Source: Gemmobacter sp. (GTDB lineage Bacteria > Pseudomonadota > Alphaproteobacteria > Rhodobacterales > Rhodobacteraceae). Taken from it: a DNA stretch of 16,498 bases. A program made the translations under genes and the position numbers. Every line of letters starts with the position of its first letter. Position 1 is the stretch's first letter. This document shows positions 6,105 to 13,934 of this stretch, piece by piece. The notes under the pieces are model-generated. The model ran no database searches. It was not told the DNA's origin and worked only from the letters and a program-made list of their open reading frames with translations. The DNA lies in assembly GCA_030656535.1 (NCBI GenBank), contig JAUSPL010000042.1, positions 1 to 16,498 on the forward strand, written 5' to 3'.

Positions 6105-8276
6105 ATGCGCAGGTTTATTTCCCCGGTGGCGATCCTGATTGCCGCAGTTCTGACCGGGCTGGCACTGGCCGCGATTGTTTTGTGGACCGTCAGCGCACAG
6201 CCTTGGCTTGGTGTCCAGCTTGTCACTGATGGCGATCAGGTGCGGGTGTATGGTACACACCCGGGCGGCCCCGCCAGCGCGATCCCGGCGGGTACTGTGC
6301 TGCTTGGCATATCCGTGCCGGGTGGGCCGTCTGTCACGCTTGAACCGGGCGATCTGACCGAAGAGCCTGACAGCCTTCCCAGCTTTGACGCCTACGATCG
6401 GTTCATGGAACGTCAACAGGCCGTGTCGCACATGATGCGCGCCGCACCGGACGGGTTGGTGTTGCGCACGGACAGCGGCGATCTGACCCTGCGCCCGGCC
6501 GCCAAACGCCCGGTTGACGACCTTCCATTGGCGTTCTGGGTTCAAATGGGTGTTGCGCTGTGCGGGTTCTGGATCGGGGCGTGGGTCTATGCGCTGCGTC
6601 GCGGGGGGCGGGCCGAAGCCTTCTTGTTGCTGGCCGGCGTCGGCCTGATGCTGTCAGCAATGGCCGCTGCGGTTTACAGCAGCCGGGAACTGGCGATCCC
6701 TCCTGCCCAGTTCCGGGTGTTGCAAACCTTCAACCACTTTGGGGCGCTGACATTTGGGGTCGGGATGATTGCGTTGTTCCTGTCCTATCCCGTGCGCCTT
6801 GTGCGCTCTGGCTGGCTGTATGTGCCTGCGGTGATCTTGCTGGGCTGGTGGGCCCTCAATGAGCTGCGCCTGTGGCCTGTCCCCGTCATCGGGTTTCAAA
6901 TGCCCGTGGCCCTTGCGATGCTGGCAATCTGCATCGAAGTCGGCTTTCAGCGCCGCGCGACCCGTCGCGACCCACGGGCGCGGGCTGCGCTGCGATGGTT
7001 CGGGCTATCGGTGATGATCGGTGCCGGGGCGTTTGTTCTGACCATCATCTTGCCACGGCTGATCGGAGCTGCGCCTGTGTTGTCACAGGGTTATGCATTC
7101 TTGTTCTTTCTGCTGATTTACGTCGGGCTTGCGCTGGGGGTTTCGCGCTATCGGCTGTTCGAACTTGAGGATTGGGCCTTTCGCATCCTGTTCACCATGG
7201 GCGGGGTCGCCCTGCTGCTCGCGCTGGATGCGCTTCTGATCTATGCGGTGTCTCTGGACCGCATACCCGCATTCGGATTGTCACTCATTGCGGTCGCGCT
7301 GCTTTATCTGCCCCTGAGAGAGTCGCTGGCCAGACGCTTGCTGGGCCAGGGCAAGCATGATCGCGACAGCCAGTTCCGCGACGTCAGCGATGTCGCCTTT
7401 GCGCCCCCCGGCACCAATCAACGCAAAAGATGGGAAGACCTGCTGCGGGCCGAGTTTGATCCATTGCAGCTTGAACCCGTTCCGTCGGGTGATCGCGCGG
7501 CCCTTGTGACGGCCCGGTTGACCGATGACGGCATGACGCTTGACCTGCCCGGCATCGACACGCTTGCGCCCGTGCGTCTGATTTGGGCGCACGGGGGACG
7601 ACGCCTGTTTTCTGCCCGTGACCTGGCCCGGGCGTCCGAATTGTGCGCCATGCTGCGCCACACCACCGCCAGCCGCCGCGCCTATGAAACCGGGGTGGCC
7701 GAGGAACGTGCCCGCATCGCGCAGGACATGCACGACAATATCGGAATTCAGCTGATGGGCGCACTGCACAGCGCCAACCCCGAGCGCAAGGACGCCCTGA
7801 TCCGCGAAACGCTGACCGACCTGCGCGACATCATTTCCAACGCGGACCGGAGGGAACTTACGCTGGAGGAAACCTTTGCGGATCTGCGCGCCGAGATTTC
7901 CGAGCACCTGTCTGCGGCGGGCATCGCGCTGAACTGGGTGGCCGATGGCCGTGCGGAAAGCGCCCTGCGCCCGCGACTGGCACACACGTTGCGGTCCGTT
8001 CTGCGCGAGGCTGCGGGCAACATCTTGCGCCACTCCGGGGCGCTGCAGGCGCGGGTCTTGGTTTCGGTCGGACCGGGCGCGTTGCGGGTCGAGGTTCAGG
8101 ATGACGGGTGCGGGTTCGACCCGGACACCCTGCGCGTCGGGGGACAAGGTCTGTCGAACATGCGCGCACGAGTCACCGGATTGGGGGGCGTCATTGACTT
8201 TTCCCGTCCTGCAATCGGCGGAACCTTGATGCGCGCGACCATTCCGCTGACCGAACCGGAGGAGGCTGCAGCCTAA
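6105..8276 (+). CDS. Membrane sensor histidine kinase, NarL/ComP-type (HisKA_3-HATPase), PDZ-like sensor region
   Basis: A 723-aa sensor kinase that would autophosphorylate and pass phosphate to the regulator at 9676. One N-terminal TM segment (about 6-28) precedes a periplasmic PDZ-like stretch (PWLGVQL, then GGPASAIPAGTVLLGI). A block of about seven TM helices follows (about 135-395), then a cytoplasmic linker. The dimerisation/phosphoacceptor helix has EERARIAQDMHDNIGIQL with His543. The ATP-binding domain has REAAGNILRHSGA (N box, Asn639), DDGCGFDP (G1, from 666) and GGQGLSNMRARV (G2). The ATG at 6105 has AAAGGAAA about 9 nt upstream; the frame is open 12 codons further to a TTG without support. 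The stop lies at the edge of an IS110-family insertion, so the last residues may differ from the ancestral end. Signal unknown. Confidence 0.9.
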   Translation: MRRFISPVAILIAAVLTGLALAAIVLWTVSAQPWLGVQLVTDGDQVRVYGTHPGGPASAIPAGTVLLGISVPGGPSVTLEPGDLTEEPDSLPSFDAYDRFMERQQAVSHMMRAAPDGLVLRTDSGDLTLRPAAKRPVDDLPLAFWVQMGVALCGFWIGAWVYALRRGGRAEAFLLLAGVGLMLSAMAAAVYSSRELAIPPAQFRVLQTFNHFGALTFGVGMIALFLSYPVRLVRSGWLYVPAVILLGWWALNELRLWPVPVIGFQMPVALAMLAICIEVGFQRRATRRDPRARAALRWFGLSVMIGAGAFVLTIILPRLIGAAPVLSQGYAFLFFLLIYVGLALGVSRYRLFELEDWAFRILFTMGGVALLLALDALLIYAVSLDRIPAFGLSLIAVALLYLPLRESLARRLLGQGKHDRDSQFRDVSDVAFAPPGTNQRKRWEDLLRAEFDPLQLEPVPSGDRAALVTARLTDDGMTLDLPGIDTLAPVRLIWAHGGRRLFSARDLARASELCAMLRHTTASRRAYETGVAEERARIAQDMHDNIGIQLMGALHSANPERKDALIRETLTDLRDIISNADRRELTLEETFADLRAEISEHLSAAGIALNWVADGRAESALRPRLAHTLRSVLREAAGNILRHSGALQARVLVSVGPGALRVEVQDDGCGFDPDTLRVGGQGLSNMRARVTGLGGVIDFSRPAIGGTLMRATIPLTEPEEAAA

Positions 8277-8284
8277 TGCGTCAG

Positions 8285-9442
8285 TCAAGCAGCCCGTTTG
8301 AAGTTATCGCGGAACGGCGTCCGGTTTTGAAGGGTGGCCCAGAGCACATTCACGCGTCGTCTTGCAAGGGCGATGACGGCCTGGTGGTGCCGTTTCCCCT
8401 CGGCGCGTTTGCGGTCGCAAAAGGCACGACTGTCGGGACGTCCGAGGGATGTGAAGGCAACCTGACAGAAGACGCGCGTCGGGCCATTATTGCCACCGGC
8501 TGCGCAACGCAGGAAGCTGGTCTTTCCGGACGGGCGCAGCACAGGGGCGAGGCCTGCGGCGGCGGCCCGGGCATCTGCGCCTTCCAAGCGGTCAATGGGG
8601 CCGACCAGCGCGATGAACTCGGCGGGAAGCTTGGCCCCCATCCCCGACATCGAGAGGATGAGGGCCGCGTCAAGGTGGTGTGCGAGCCGCTCCCGGATTG
8701 CGTGGTCGGTGGCCTTGAGCCGGTCGCGGGCGACGTCGGCGATGATCTCTGCCCACAGGTGTCCCCCCGGGATGGTGACGGTCTGCGCCTGTGCGGCCCG
8801 AACGGCGTCCTTGGCCAGTGCCTCGAGGCCGCGCAAGCCGGTCGCGGCCTTTGTCAGCCTTCGGACGATGCGCTTTGCCCCGGCGGTGCGAATCCCTTCG
8901 GGCGCGGCAAAGTGGCTGAGACAGACGACGCCCTTGCGGGTCGTAGTGTCGATCAGCCGCTCCAGCGCCGGGAAAAGGCCGGTGGGCAGGTCGCGCAGGC
9001 GCCGGGTCTGCTCGGTGACCAGCTCGCAGCGGCGGCTGACCAGAAGCCGGATCTTGGGGTCAAGCGGGTCGGGCGGGTCTGCCGCGCGCAGATCGGCCCT
9101 TGTGCGCGCAAATCAGGCGATGACGGACGCGACCTTCGGATCGGACTTGCGTTCGCCGCCGCGTATGCCATGCCGCACGCGGCTCACCGCAAGCCCCGGC
9201 GTGTGGACCAGCGGCAGCCCGGCCTCGGCCAACATGGCGCAGAGCAGGCTTGCCGCGCCGCCGCGCATGTCGACGGCGATCCGTGTGCTGCTGGCCTCCT
9301 GCGTCTCGATCCGGTCGATCAAAGCCCTGATGGCAGCCGGATCGTTGTCCACCGCATGGCTGAAAAGCACCCGCGCGTTGCGGTCCATGGCGCAGGCCCA
9401 GTGCACCTTCTTGGCCACGTCGATCCCGATGGAAACATCCAT
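8285..9442 (-). pseudogene. IS110-family transposase, interrupted by an in-frame TGA
   Basis: It starts at ATG 9442 after AAGGAAGGGGGGG and reads MDVSIGIDVAKKVHW, the DEDD-type N-terminal domain. The frame hits TGA at 9113-9115 after KSDPKVASVIA and continues in the same frame as FARTRADLRAA to a stop at 8285. The whole frame is 386 codons, the usual size for the family. The C-terminal half is a clear Tnp_20 domain: SMSGMG, GLAPVLRPSGKT (with the presumed catalytic Ser) and EGKRHHQAVIALARRRVNVLW. Two lesions are apparent: the internal stop, where relatives have IAD, and Val in KSDPKV where the family usually has a second catalytic Asp (SDxxD). It is most likely inactive; read-through alone would not restore the Asp. 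Confidence 0.88.
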
Positions 9443-9667
9443 CCCCCCCTTCCTTGCCGTGTCACGCACAGGCACCCCGCCCTCGCCGTCGGCCGCATAC
9501 AGAGCGATGGACCGCGCAGCCCAATCGGCGGTCAAGACGGGCTTTGGAAGCGGGGGGAGGCGCGACCTGACCCATCGCGGGCAGCCAGCATGACATCCAT
9601 CCCCGCGTCCCGGCCATCCCCCGATCATACCCGGGGAACACCAGACGCCGAAGCGCAGAAGAAAGGT
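9443..9667 (-). ncRNA. Candidate bridge-RNA region in the non-coding left end of the IS110 element
   Basis: About 225 bp upstream of the transposase carry no credible gene. In IS110-group elements this end is transcribed as a bridge RNA whose two internal loops pair with target and donor DNA. Self-complementary pieces are visible: GGCTGC (minus strand, about 9516-9521) can pair with GCGGCC (about 9491-9496) with one G-U pair. The region's identity follows from the element's architecture; RNA ends and loops cannot be assigned by eye. Confidence 0.5.
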
Positions 9668-9675
9668 AGGGCCGC

Positions 9676-10353
9676 GTGAAACGTGTGTTGATCGTTGAGG
9701 ACGTGGCGGAAACCCGGCGCTGGCTGACAGGGCTGGTGCAGGCAGCCTTTCCTGCCGCCACGGTCGCCGAAGCCGCCACCTTGCGCGCAGGGTTGGCCGC
9801 GATCCGCGACGGGTTCGATCTGGCCCTGATTGACCTTGGTTTGCCCGACGGGTCCGGGCTGGAGGTTCTGCGCGCCTTGCGACAGTCACAGGCTGGGGCC
9901 TTGTGCGTTGTCACCACCGCGATGGGGGATGATGCCAGTATCGTGGCGGCCCTGTCGTCGGGCGCGGATGGCTATTTGCTGAAAGAGCAACCCGAAGACG
10001 TGCTGCTGCGCCAGTTGCGGCAACTGTCCCTGGGCATCCCTGCCCTGTCCCCGGCCATCGCGCGCCGCATCATGGAGCATTTCCGCCTGACCGGCCCGGC
10101 AGCCGCGCCAGACGCAGACCTGACCGCGCGGGAACGCGAGGTTCTGGCGCTGATCGGGCGCGGCATGCGCAATACCGAGGTGGCGGCGTCATTGGGTTTG
10201 GCAGAAACCACCGTCGCCGGGTACATAAAGGCCGTGTACCGCAAGCTGGGCATATCATCCCGCGCCGAGGCTTCGTGGCACGCCACCCGCCTCGGGCTTT
10301 CGGGCGGGCAAACAGGCGGTCAGGCGGGCGGCGGATCACCCGCCAACGGGTAG
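9676..10353 (+). CDS. NarL/FixJ-family response regulator
   Basis: A 225-aa two-component regulator, partner of the kinase at 6105. The receiver domain has the acidic pocket VED (8-9), phosphoacceptor Asp53 in LIDLGLPDGSG, the switch Thr in VVTTAM and the conserved Lys in YLLKEQ. A LuxR-type HTH follows (about 150-205: LTAREREVLALIGRG, then TEVAASLGLAETTVAGYIKAVYRKLG). The tail is a low-complexity GGQTGGQAGGG stretch. The GTG start at 9676 is preceded by AAAGGTAGGG, part or all of which belongs to the end of the IS110 element, so the insertion may supply or alter its ribosome-binding site. Before the insertion it probably overlapped or directly abutted the kinase gene. Confidence 0.92.
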   Translation: MKRVLIVEDVAETRRWLTGLVQAAFPAATVAEAATLRAGLAAIRDGFDLALIDLGLPDGSGLEVLRALRQSQAGALCVVTTAMGDDASIVAALSSGADGYLLKEQPEDVLLRQLRQLSLGIPALSPAIARRIMEHFRLTGPAAAPDADLTAREREVLALIGRGMRNTEVAASLGLAETTVAGYIKAVYRKLGISSRAEASWHATRLGLSGGQTGGQAGGGSPANG

Positions 10354-10421
10354 CGCGCCCCCTGAACGCCGGGATCCGGGCACTTTCGTGCGCGACCTTG
10401 TCCGCACGGACCGTCAGACGC

Positions 10422-11363
10422 TCAGAACGGATCTTCCAGAAATGCCAAAATCGCGTCGGTGACATCGCGGGCGTGGGAAAACGGCAGCGCGTGTCCGGCC
10501 CCCGTCATGACCATCTGTCGGGCATTGCGGTTGGCCTGGGTCAGGCGTCCCAAAGATGATAGCGGGATGATGGCATCGACCTCGCCCCAGATGGCCAACA
10601 CCGGCAAACCCGTCAGCGCGATCTTGCGGTGCAGCGTGGCCTGATCTTCAGTCAGGATATGGCGTTGTGCGGACAAGATGGCAGGCAGGCTGCCGCGCAG
10701 CCGGGTCTCTGCGGCCTGCCGGCTGGCAAGATCGGGGACTGCCGGGTGGGGTGGCTGACTGCGGTCCACCCCCCGCCGCAAAACGATGCCACCCAAAGCC
10801 AGCATCGCCCAGTCGCCCAGCACCGGGGTAGCGGCGCAAAACCGGTTGAACCTGCCAAGGTCATGGCCCAGCCCACAGGGCGCAAGCAGCACAAGCCGCC
10901 CGACACTGGCCGGGCGCGCATGGGCAAAGGCAGAGGCGATCGCACCGCCCATCGAATACCCAAGCACCAGCATGTCATCGGGCAAATCAAGCCGATCACA
11001 CAGATCGGTCAACTGCCCGACGAAGAACGCAGAGTTCTGTACCCCCGCTGGCCGATCAGACAGACCGCGCCCATAAAGATCCGGCACGATCACCCGATAG
11101 CCCTGCCGAGCCAGCGATTCCGCGATGGGAATCCACACATAGCCGGGTGTTGTCAGACCATGAATGCACAGCGCAACCGGCCCCCGCACGCCACCGAACC
11201 GGCGAACATAGGTGACACCGCGCGGCAGGTCGACCTGATCCCCCGCGGCTTTGGCGCGCAGCGCCGCGTTGACCGGCGCACGACGCGCTTCTGCCAAAGG
11301 TGCCGCCGCAGCGGCCAATCCCGCCACCGTCAGGGTCGCAGCAAGGATCACCGCGTCCGCCAC
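10422..11363 (-). CDS. Alpha/beta hydrolase with N-terminal membrane anchor
   Basis: A 313-aa alpha/beta-hydrolase-fold protein. Oxyanion-hole region CIHGLTTPG (66-74), nucleophile elbow GYSMGG with Ser137, acid Asp263 in GEVDAIIP, and His291 in GAGHALPF form a complete catalytic triad. The first 22 residues are hydrophobic (VILAATLTVAGLAAAAAP) and look like a signal anchor or signal peptide, placing the domain at the membrane or in the periplasm. The GTG at 11363 overlaps the upstream cyclodeaminase-like gene by 16 nt; a second in-frame GTG at 11351 would give a neat GTGA overlap and a shorter hydrophobic N-terminus. It is last in the EamA/HAD/OCD operon. An esterase or lipase-like role is likely; substrate unknown. 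Confidence 0.88.
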   Translation of the reverse strand: MADAVILAATLTVAGLAAAAAPLAEARRAPVNAALRAKAAGDQVDLPRGVTYVRRFGGVRGPVALCIHGLTTPGYVWIPIAESLARQGYRVIVPDLYGRGLSDRPAGVQNSAFFVGQLTDLCDRLDLPDDMLVLGYSMGGAIASAFAHARPASVGRLVLLAPCGLGHDLGRFNRFCAATPVLGDWAMLALGGIVLRRGVDRSQPPHPAVPDLASRQAAETRLRGSLPAILSAQRHILTEDQATLHRKIALTGLPVLAIWGEVDAIIPLSSLGRLTQANRNARQMVMTGAGHALPFSHARDVTDAILAFLEDPF

Positions 11364-12265
11364 TGATCCAGAATATATCGGCTGGTCATCAGATCCAGAT
11401 GCGCGCCGCCGCCGTTCTTTGCGATGGTGATCTCGGTGTCCGAAAGGCGCGTGTAAAGGCCCGCCGCGATATCATAGAAATCAGCCTGCACGTCGTCTTC
11501 GGTGATCGCCCCGGATGCCAGCGGCGCCATCAATTCGCCGATGTGGTGCAACGTGGTGGCACGGCTGTCGACAAACACCCGAGCGCGGCGCATGGCATCG
11601 TCATCGACCTCGCGCATGTCCGGGCGGTAGGCTCCGATCAGGTCAAGGTGCGTGCCCGGCCTCAGCCAGTCGCCCTTGACAAGTGGCGCGGATGCCATCG
11701 TACAACTGGCAATGATATCCGCACTTTCAACGGCTTCTTGCAGGTCGGATGCGACGACAAGGCCCGGCACCTGTTGCGCCATCTGCACGGCCGCGGCCGC
11801 CGACCGGTTCCAGACCGTGAAGCGCGCGCCGGGAAACAGGGTCCCGTATGCCTCGATCATTGACCGTCCCACTGTGCCAGCCCCGACGATCAGGATGTCG
11901 CGGCTGTCGGGGCGCGCCAGCAGTTTGGCCGACAACAGGCTGTCGCCCGCGGTCTTCCACTTGGTAACCAGATGGAAATCTACCAGCGCTTCCAGTTGAC
12001 CGGTCGTATCGGAAAACAGGTTCACCACCCCGTTGACCATTGGCAGCCCCTTGCCCGGGTTGCCCGGAAACACCGACGCCGCCTTGACCGCCAACCCCAA
12101 CCCGTCGATCCAGGCAGACCGGCTCAGCAAGGTATCGGGTGTACGATACAGAAATGTGTCACCAATTTCTGCGCGCGGCAGACGGTGTCCGGCCTGCAGC
12201 GCGTCGGTCAACCCGGCCCAGGTCATCAGCCTCTCGGCGCTACGATCAATGATGTCAAAGGTCAT
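11348..12265 (-). CDS. Ornithine cyclodeaminase/mu-crystallin family protein
   Basis: A 305-aa NAD(P)-dependent enzyme of the OCD/mu-crystallin family, whose members act as ornithine or alanine dehydrogenases/deaminases, ketimine reductases or opine-type synthases. Visible: the N-terminal substrate domain with LAVKAASVFPGN (the Lys that binds the substrate carboxylate), KWKTAGDSLLSAKLLARPDS before the Rossmann fold, the nucleotide loop VGAGTVGRSMIEAY, ADIIASCTMASAPL, and the LIGAYRPDMREVDDDAM stretch typical of the family. The ATG at 12265 overlaps the HAD stop as ATGA and is preceded by GAGGAAG. The frame is open further upstream, but that part lies inside the HAD gene. The exact substrate cannot be read from sequence; proximity to a hydrolase and an exporter suggests amino-acid-derived metabolite handling. 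Confidence 0.87.
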   Translation of the reverse strand: MTFDIIDRSAERLMTWAGLTDALQAGHRLPRAEIGDTFLYRTPDTLLSRSAWIDGLGLAVKAASVFPGNPGKGLPMVNGVVNLFSDTTGQLEALVDFHLVTKWKTAGDSLLSAKLLARPDSRDILIVGAGTVGRSMIEAYGTLFPGARFTVWNRSAAAAVQMAQQVPGLVVASDLQEAVESADIIASCTMASAPLVKGDWLRPGTHLDLIGAYRPDMREVDDDAMRRARVFVDSRATTLHHIGELMAPLASGAITEDDVQADFYDIAAGLYTRLSDTEITIAKNGGGAHLDLMTSRYILDQWRTR

Positions 12266-12885
12266 GCGACGTCTTCCTCTTGCAATAGCCCGGCGTCGAT
12301 CAGGGCGCGGCCCCAAGCCCCGGGGGTGATGAATTGATGCACCTGCCAGCCGCGCGCTTTGGCGGCCGCGATGTTTTCGGCACGGTCATCTGCAAAGATC
12401 AAACGCCCTGGGGCGATCCCGCTGTCTGCCTCGACGTGGGCAAAGATTGCGGACCCCGGCTTGGCGGTGCGCAGATGGCCCGACACGTAAAGCCTGTCGA
12501 ACTCGTTGAGGAAATCATAGTCTTGCCGGGCCAGCGCAAAAGTTTCCACCCCAAAGTTGGTCAGGGCAAACACCGGCACGCCGCGCGCGCGCAACGCCCG
12601 CATCAACCGAACCGATTGCGGGATTGCGGGGGCCGCCATATCCAGCCAGTTGGTGTGCCACAGACGGATAGCGTCCGCCCAGTCCGGATAGGTGCGGGCA
12701 CATCCTTCGACGACCGTGGCGAAGCCTTCACCCAAGTCGATGCGGTCGTTCATCGCATGCAGGTCGACGTGCGCAAACATCGCGCGCCGCGCGGGTTCAC
12801 CAATCACCCTGTCGTAGAAACGCTCGGGCTGCCATTCAATCAGCACATTGCCAATGTCGAATACCACGGCCTCGGGTCTTGTCAT
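12262..12885 (-). CDS. HAD-superfamily phosphatase, YihX-like (subfamily IA)
   Basis: A 207-aa HAD hydrolase. Motif I is VVFDIGNVLIEW (nucleophile Asp10; Gly at the usual second Asp, as in YihX-type sugar phosphatases), motif II ALTNFG (Thr109), motif III Lys142 in TAKPGSAIF, and motif IV IFADDRAENI (Asp166/167). The helical cap lies between about 17 and 90. The ATG at 12885 overlaps the transporter stop as ATGA, with AAGGAGG upstream. The frame stays open upstream to 13005 inside the transporter gene and is not used. Likely a small-molecule phosphatase; YihX itself acts on glucose-1-phosphate, but the substrate here is unknown. Confidence 0.88.
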   Translation of the reverse strand: MTRPEAVVFDIGNVLIEWQPERFYDRVIGEPARRAMFAHVDLHAMNDRIDLGEGFATVVEGCARTYPDWADAIRLWHTNWLDMAAPAIPQSVRLMRALRARGVPVFALTNFGVETFALARQDYDFLNEFDRLYVSGHLRTAKPGSAIFAHVEADSGIAPGRLIFADDRAENIAAAKARGWQVHQFITPGAWGRALIDAGLLQEEDVA

Positions 12886-13826
12886 GCGCCCTCCTTGCGG
12901 CGGATGGTTTCGCGCCATAACGTGTAAAGTCCCGCCCCACAAATCAAGACAATCCCAAGCCACGCCGTGGCATCGGGCCAAGTGTTGAAGATGAGCGCCC
13001 CCCACAAGATGGCCATCGGCATACCAACATATTCAAATGGCGCGATCACCCCCGCCTCGCAGGTGCGGTACGCTTGTGACACCATCAGACTGCCCAGCGC
13101 CACCGCCACGCCGGTCACCAAAAGCGCGGGCCAATCACCAAGCGGCGGCCAGAACCACCCCCGAAACAAAAACGCCAGCGACGGGTTCGACGACCCCGCC
13201 AGATGACCATCGCCCACCCACAGCCCCATTGTGCAACTGATCACAAGAAACCCGAGTTGGACGTAAAAGCTTAGCGTCATCGCGCTTTCGGTTTCGCGCA
13301 TCCAGCGCGTCATCATGTGTCCTGACGCATAGCATAGCGCCGAGAACAGCACCAACAGCGTGGCAGGGTGGATCACGCCGGCCCCGGGGCGCAGCATGAC
13401 CACCACGCCCAGCATCCCGACCGCCACTGCCGCCCAGCGACGCGGTCCGACCCTTTCCCCCAGAAGCAATGCCGACAACAGCGTGATAAAGATGGGCGCG
13501 ACGAAACCCGTGGCCACGGCGTCCGCCAAAGGCAGCGCCGCAAGCCCCAGGAAATACGCGACATTCGACACCATGACGATCGACACCCGCAACAGGTGCG
13601 ACCGTGGACGCACCGTGCGCAATTGCGCAAACCCCCGAGGCGAGGACCCGATCACGACAATCAGAAACGCCAGCCCAACCAGCGACCGTATCAAGATCAC
13701 CTGATGCAGGGCATATCCGCCCGACAGAAACTTGATCGCGACGTCATTGATCGAGAACACCACGCTGCCCCCCAGCGCCAGCAGGATCCCGGTCATAACG
13801 ATTTTGCGCGCTGCAAGGTCGATCAT
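12882..13826 (-). CDS. EamA/DMT-superfamily transporter
   Basis: A 314-aa inner-membrane protein with about ten TM helices arranged as two EamA repeats (about 12-140 and 155-300), the drug/metabolite transporter layout. Family-like pieces are the first-repeat ending ALPLADAVATGFVAPIF with LLGERVGPRRW, and the second-repeat YRTCEAGVIAPFEYVGMP with the ATAWLGIVLICGAGLY end. It is the first gene of a four-gene overlapping operon, so it probably exports or imports a compound handled by the HAD, OCD-like and hydrolase proteins. The ATG at 13826 is preferred (AGGTGAT about 9 nt upstream); a GTG two codons earlier is also possible. Substrate unknown. Confidence 0.9.
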   Translation of the reverse strand: MIDLAARKIVMTGILLALGGSVVFSINDVAIKFLSGGYALHQVILIRSLVGLAFLIVVIGSSPRGFAQLRTVRPRSHLLRVSIVMVSNVAYFLGLAALPLADAVATGFVAPIFITLLSALLLGERVGPRRWAAVAVGMLGVVVMLRPGAGVIHPATLLVLFSALCYASGHMMTRWMRETESAMTLSFYVQLGFLVISCTMGLWVGDGHLAGSSNPSLAFLFRGWFWPPLGDWPALLVTGVAVALGSLMVSQAYRTCEAGVIAPFEYVGMPMAILWGALIFNTWPDATAWLGIVLICGAGLYTLWRETIRRKEGA

Positions 13827-13934
13827 GGTCACAGATCACCTGCTCTGCTTCCGTCTGTCTGTTCTGCCCGCGACATCGCGCCTTGGACCGGACACCCTGC
13901 CCCCGGCTGGCGGTCACCACACCGCAGGTTCAAT

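Larger units (their letters stand above)
8270..9669 (-). mobile_element. IS110-family insertion sequence, decayed, splitting a two-component operon
   Basis: An element of about 1.4 kb whose transposase is antisense to the kinase/regulator operon. Limits are inferred: AG (CT on the transposase strand, the core dinucleotide known for IS110 elements) occurs at 8270-8271 beside the kinase end and at 9668-9669 just before the regulator start. The layout is a long non-coding end upstream of the transposase (about 225 bp) and a very short end downstream (about 13 bp). This is the IS110-group arrangement rather than IS1111. No inverted terminal repeats or target duplication are visible, as expected for the family. 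Exact ends need an empty-site comparison. Confidence 0.8.

Noticed and set aside
9490..9522. Six-base matches between the IS left end (GCGGCC and GGCTGC on the minus strand) and the sequences flanking the insertion, as possible bridge-RNA target guides
   Set aside because: The two matches occur in the opposite order to the left-then-right guide order expected for IS110 bridge RNAs, they pair with each other, and six-base GC-rich matches are easily due to chance.
8276..9679. 467-codon plus-strand open frame between the kinase and regulator genes
   Set aside because: It is the antisense of the IS110 transposase; the protein has no recognisable motif, whereas the minus strand has a clear two-domain transposase.
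9443..9889. Open extension of the transposase frame upstream of ATG 9442
   Set aside because: Family homology begins at MDVSIGIDVAKK with a strong Shine-Dalgarno before it. The extension runs through the element's non-coding end into the regulator gene and is not protein-like.
10354..10421. Possible terminator between the convergent regulator and hydrolase genes (GTCCG/CGGAC near 10400)
   Set aside because: The stem is only 5 bp with a 2-nt loop and no U-run; too weak to annotate.
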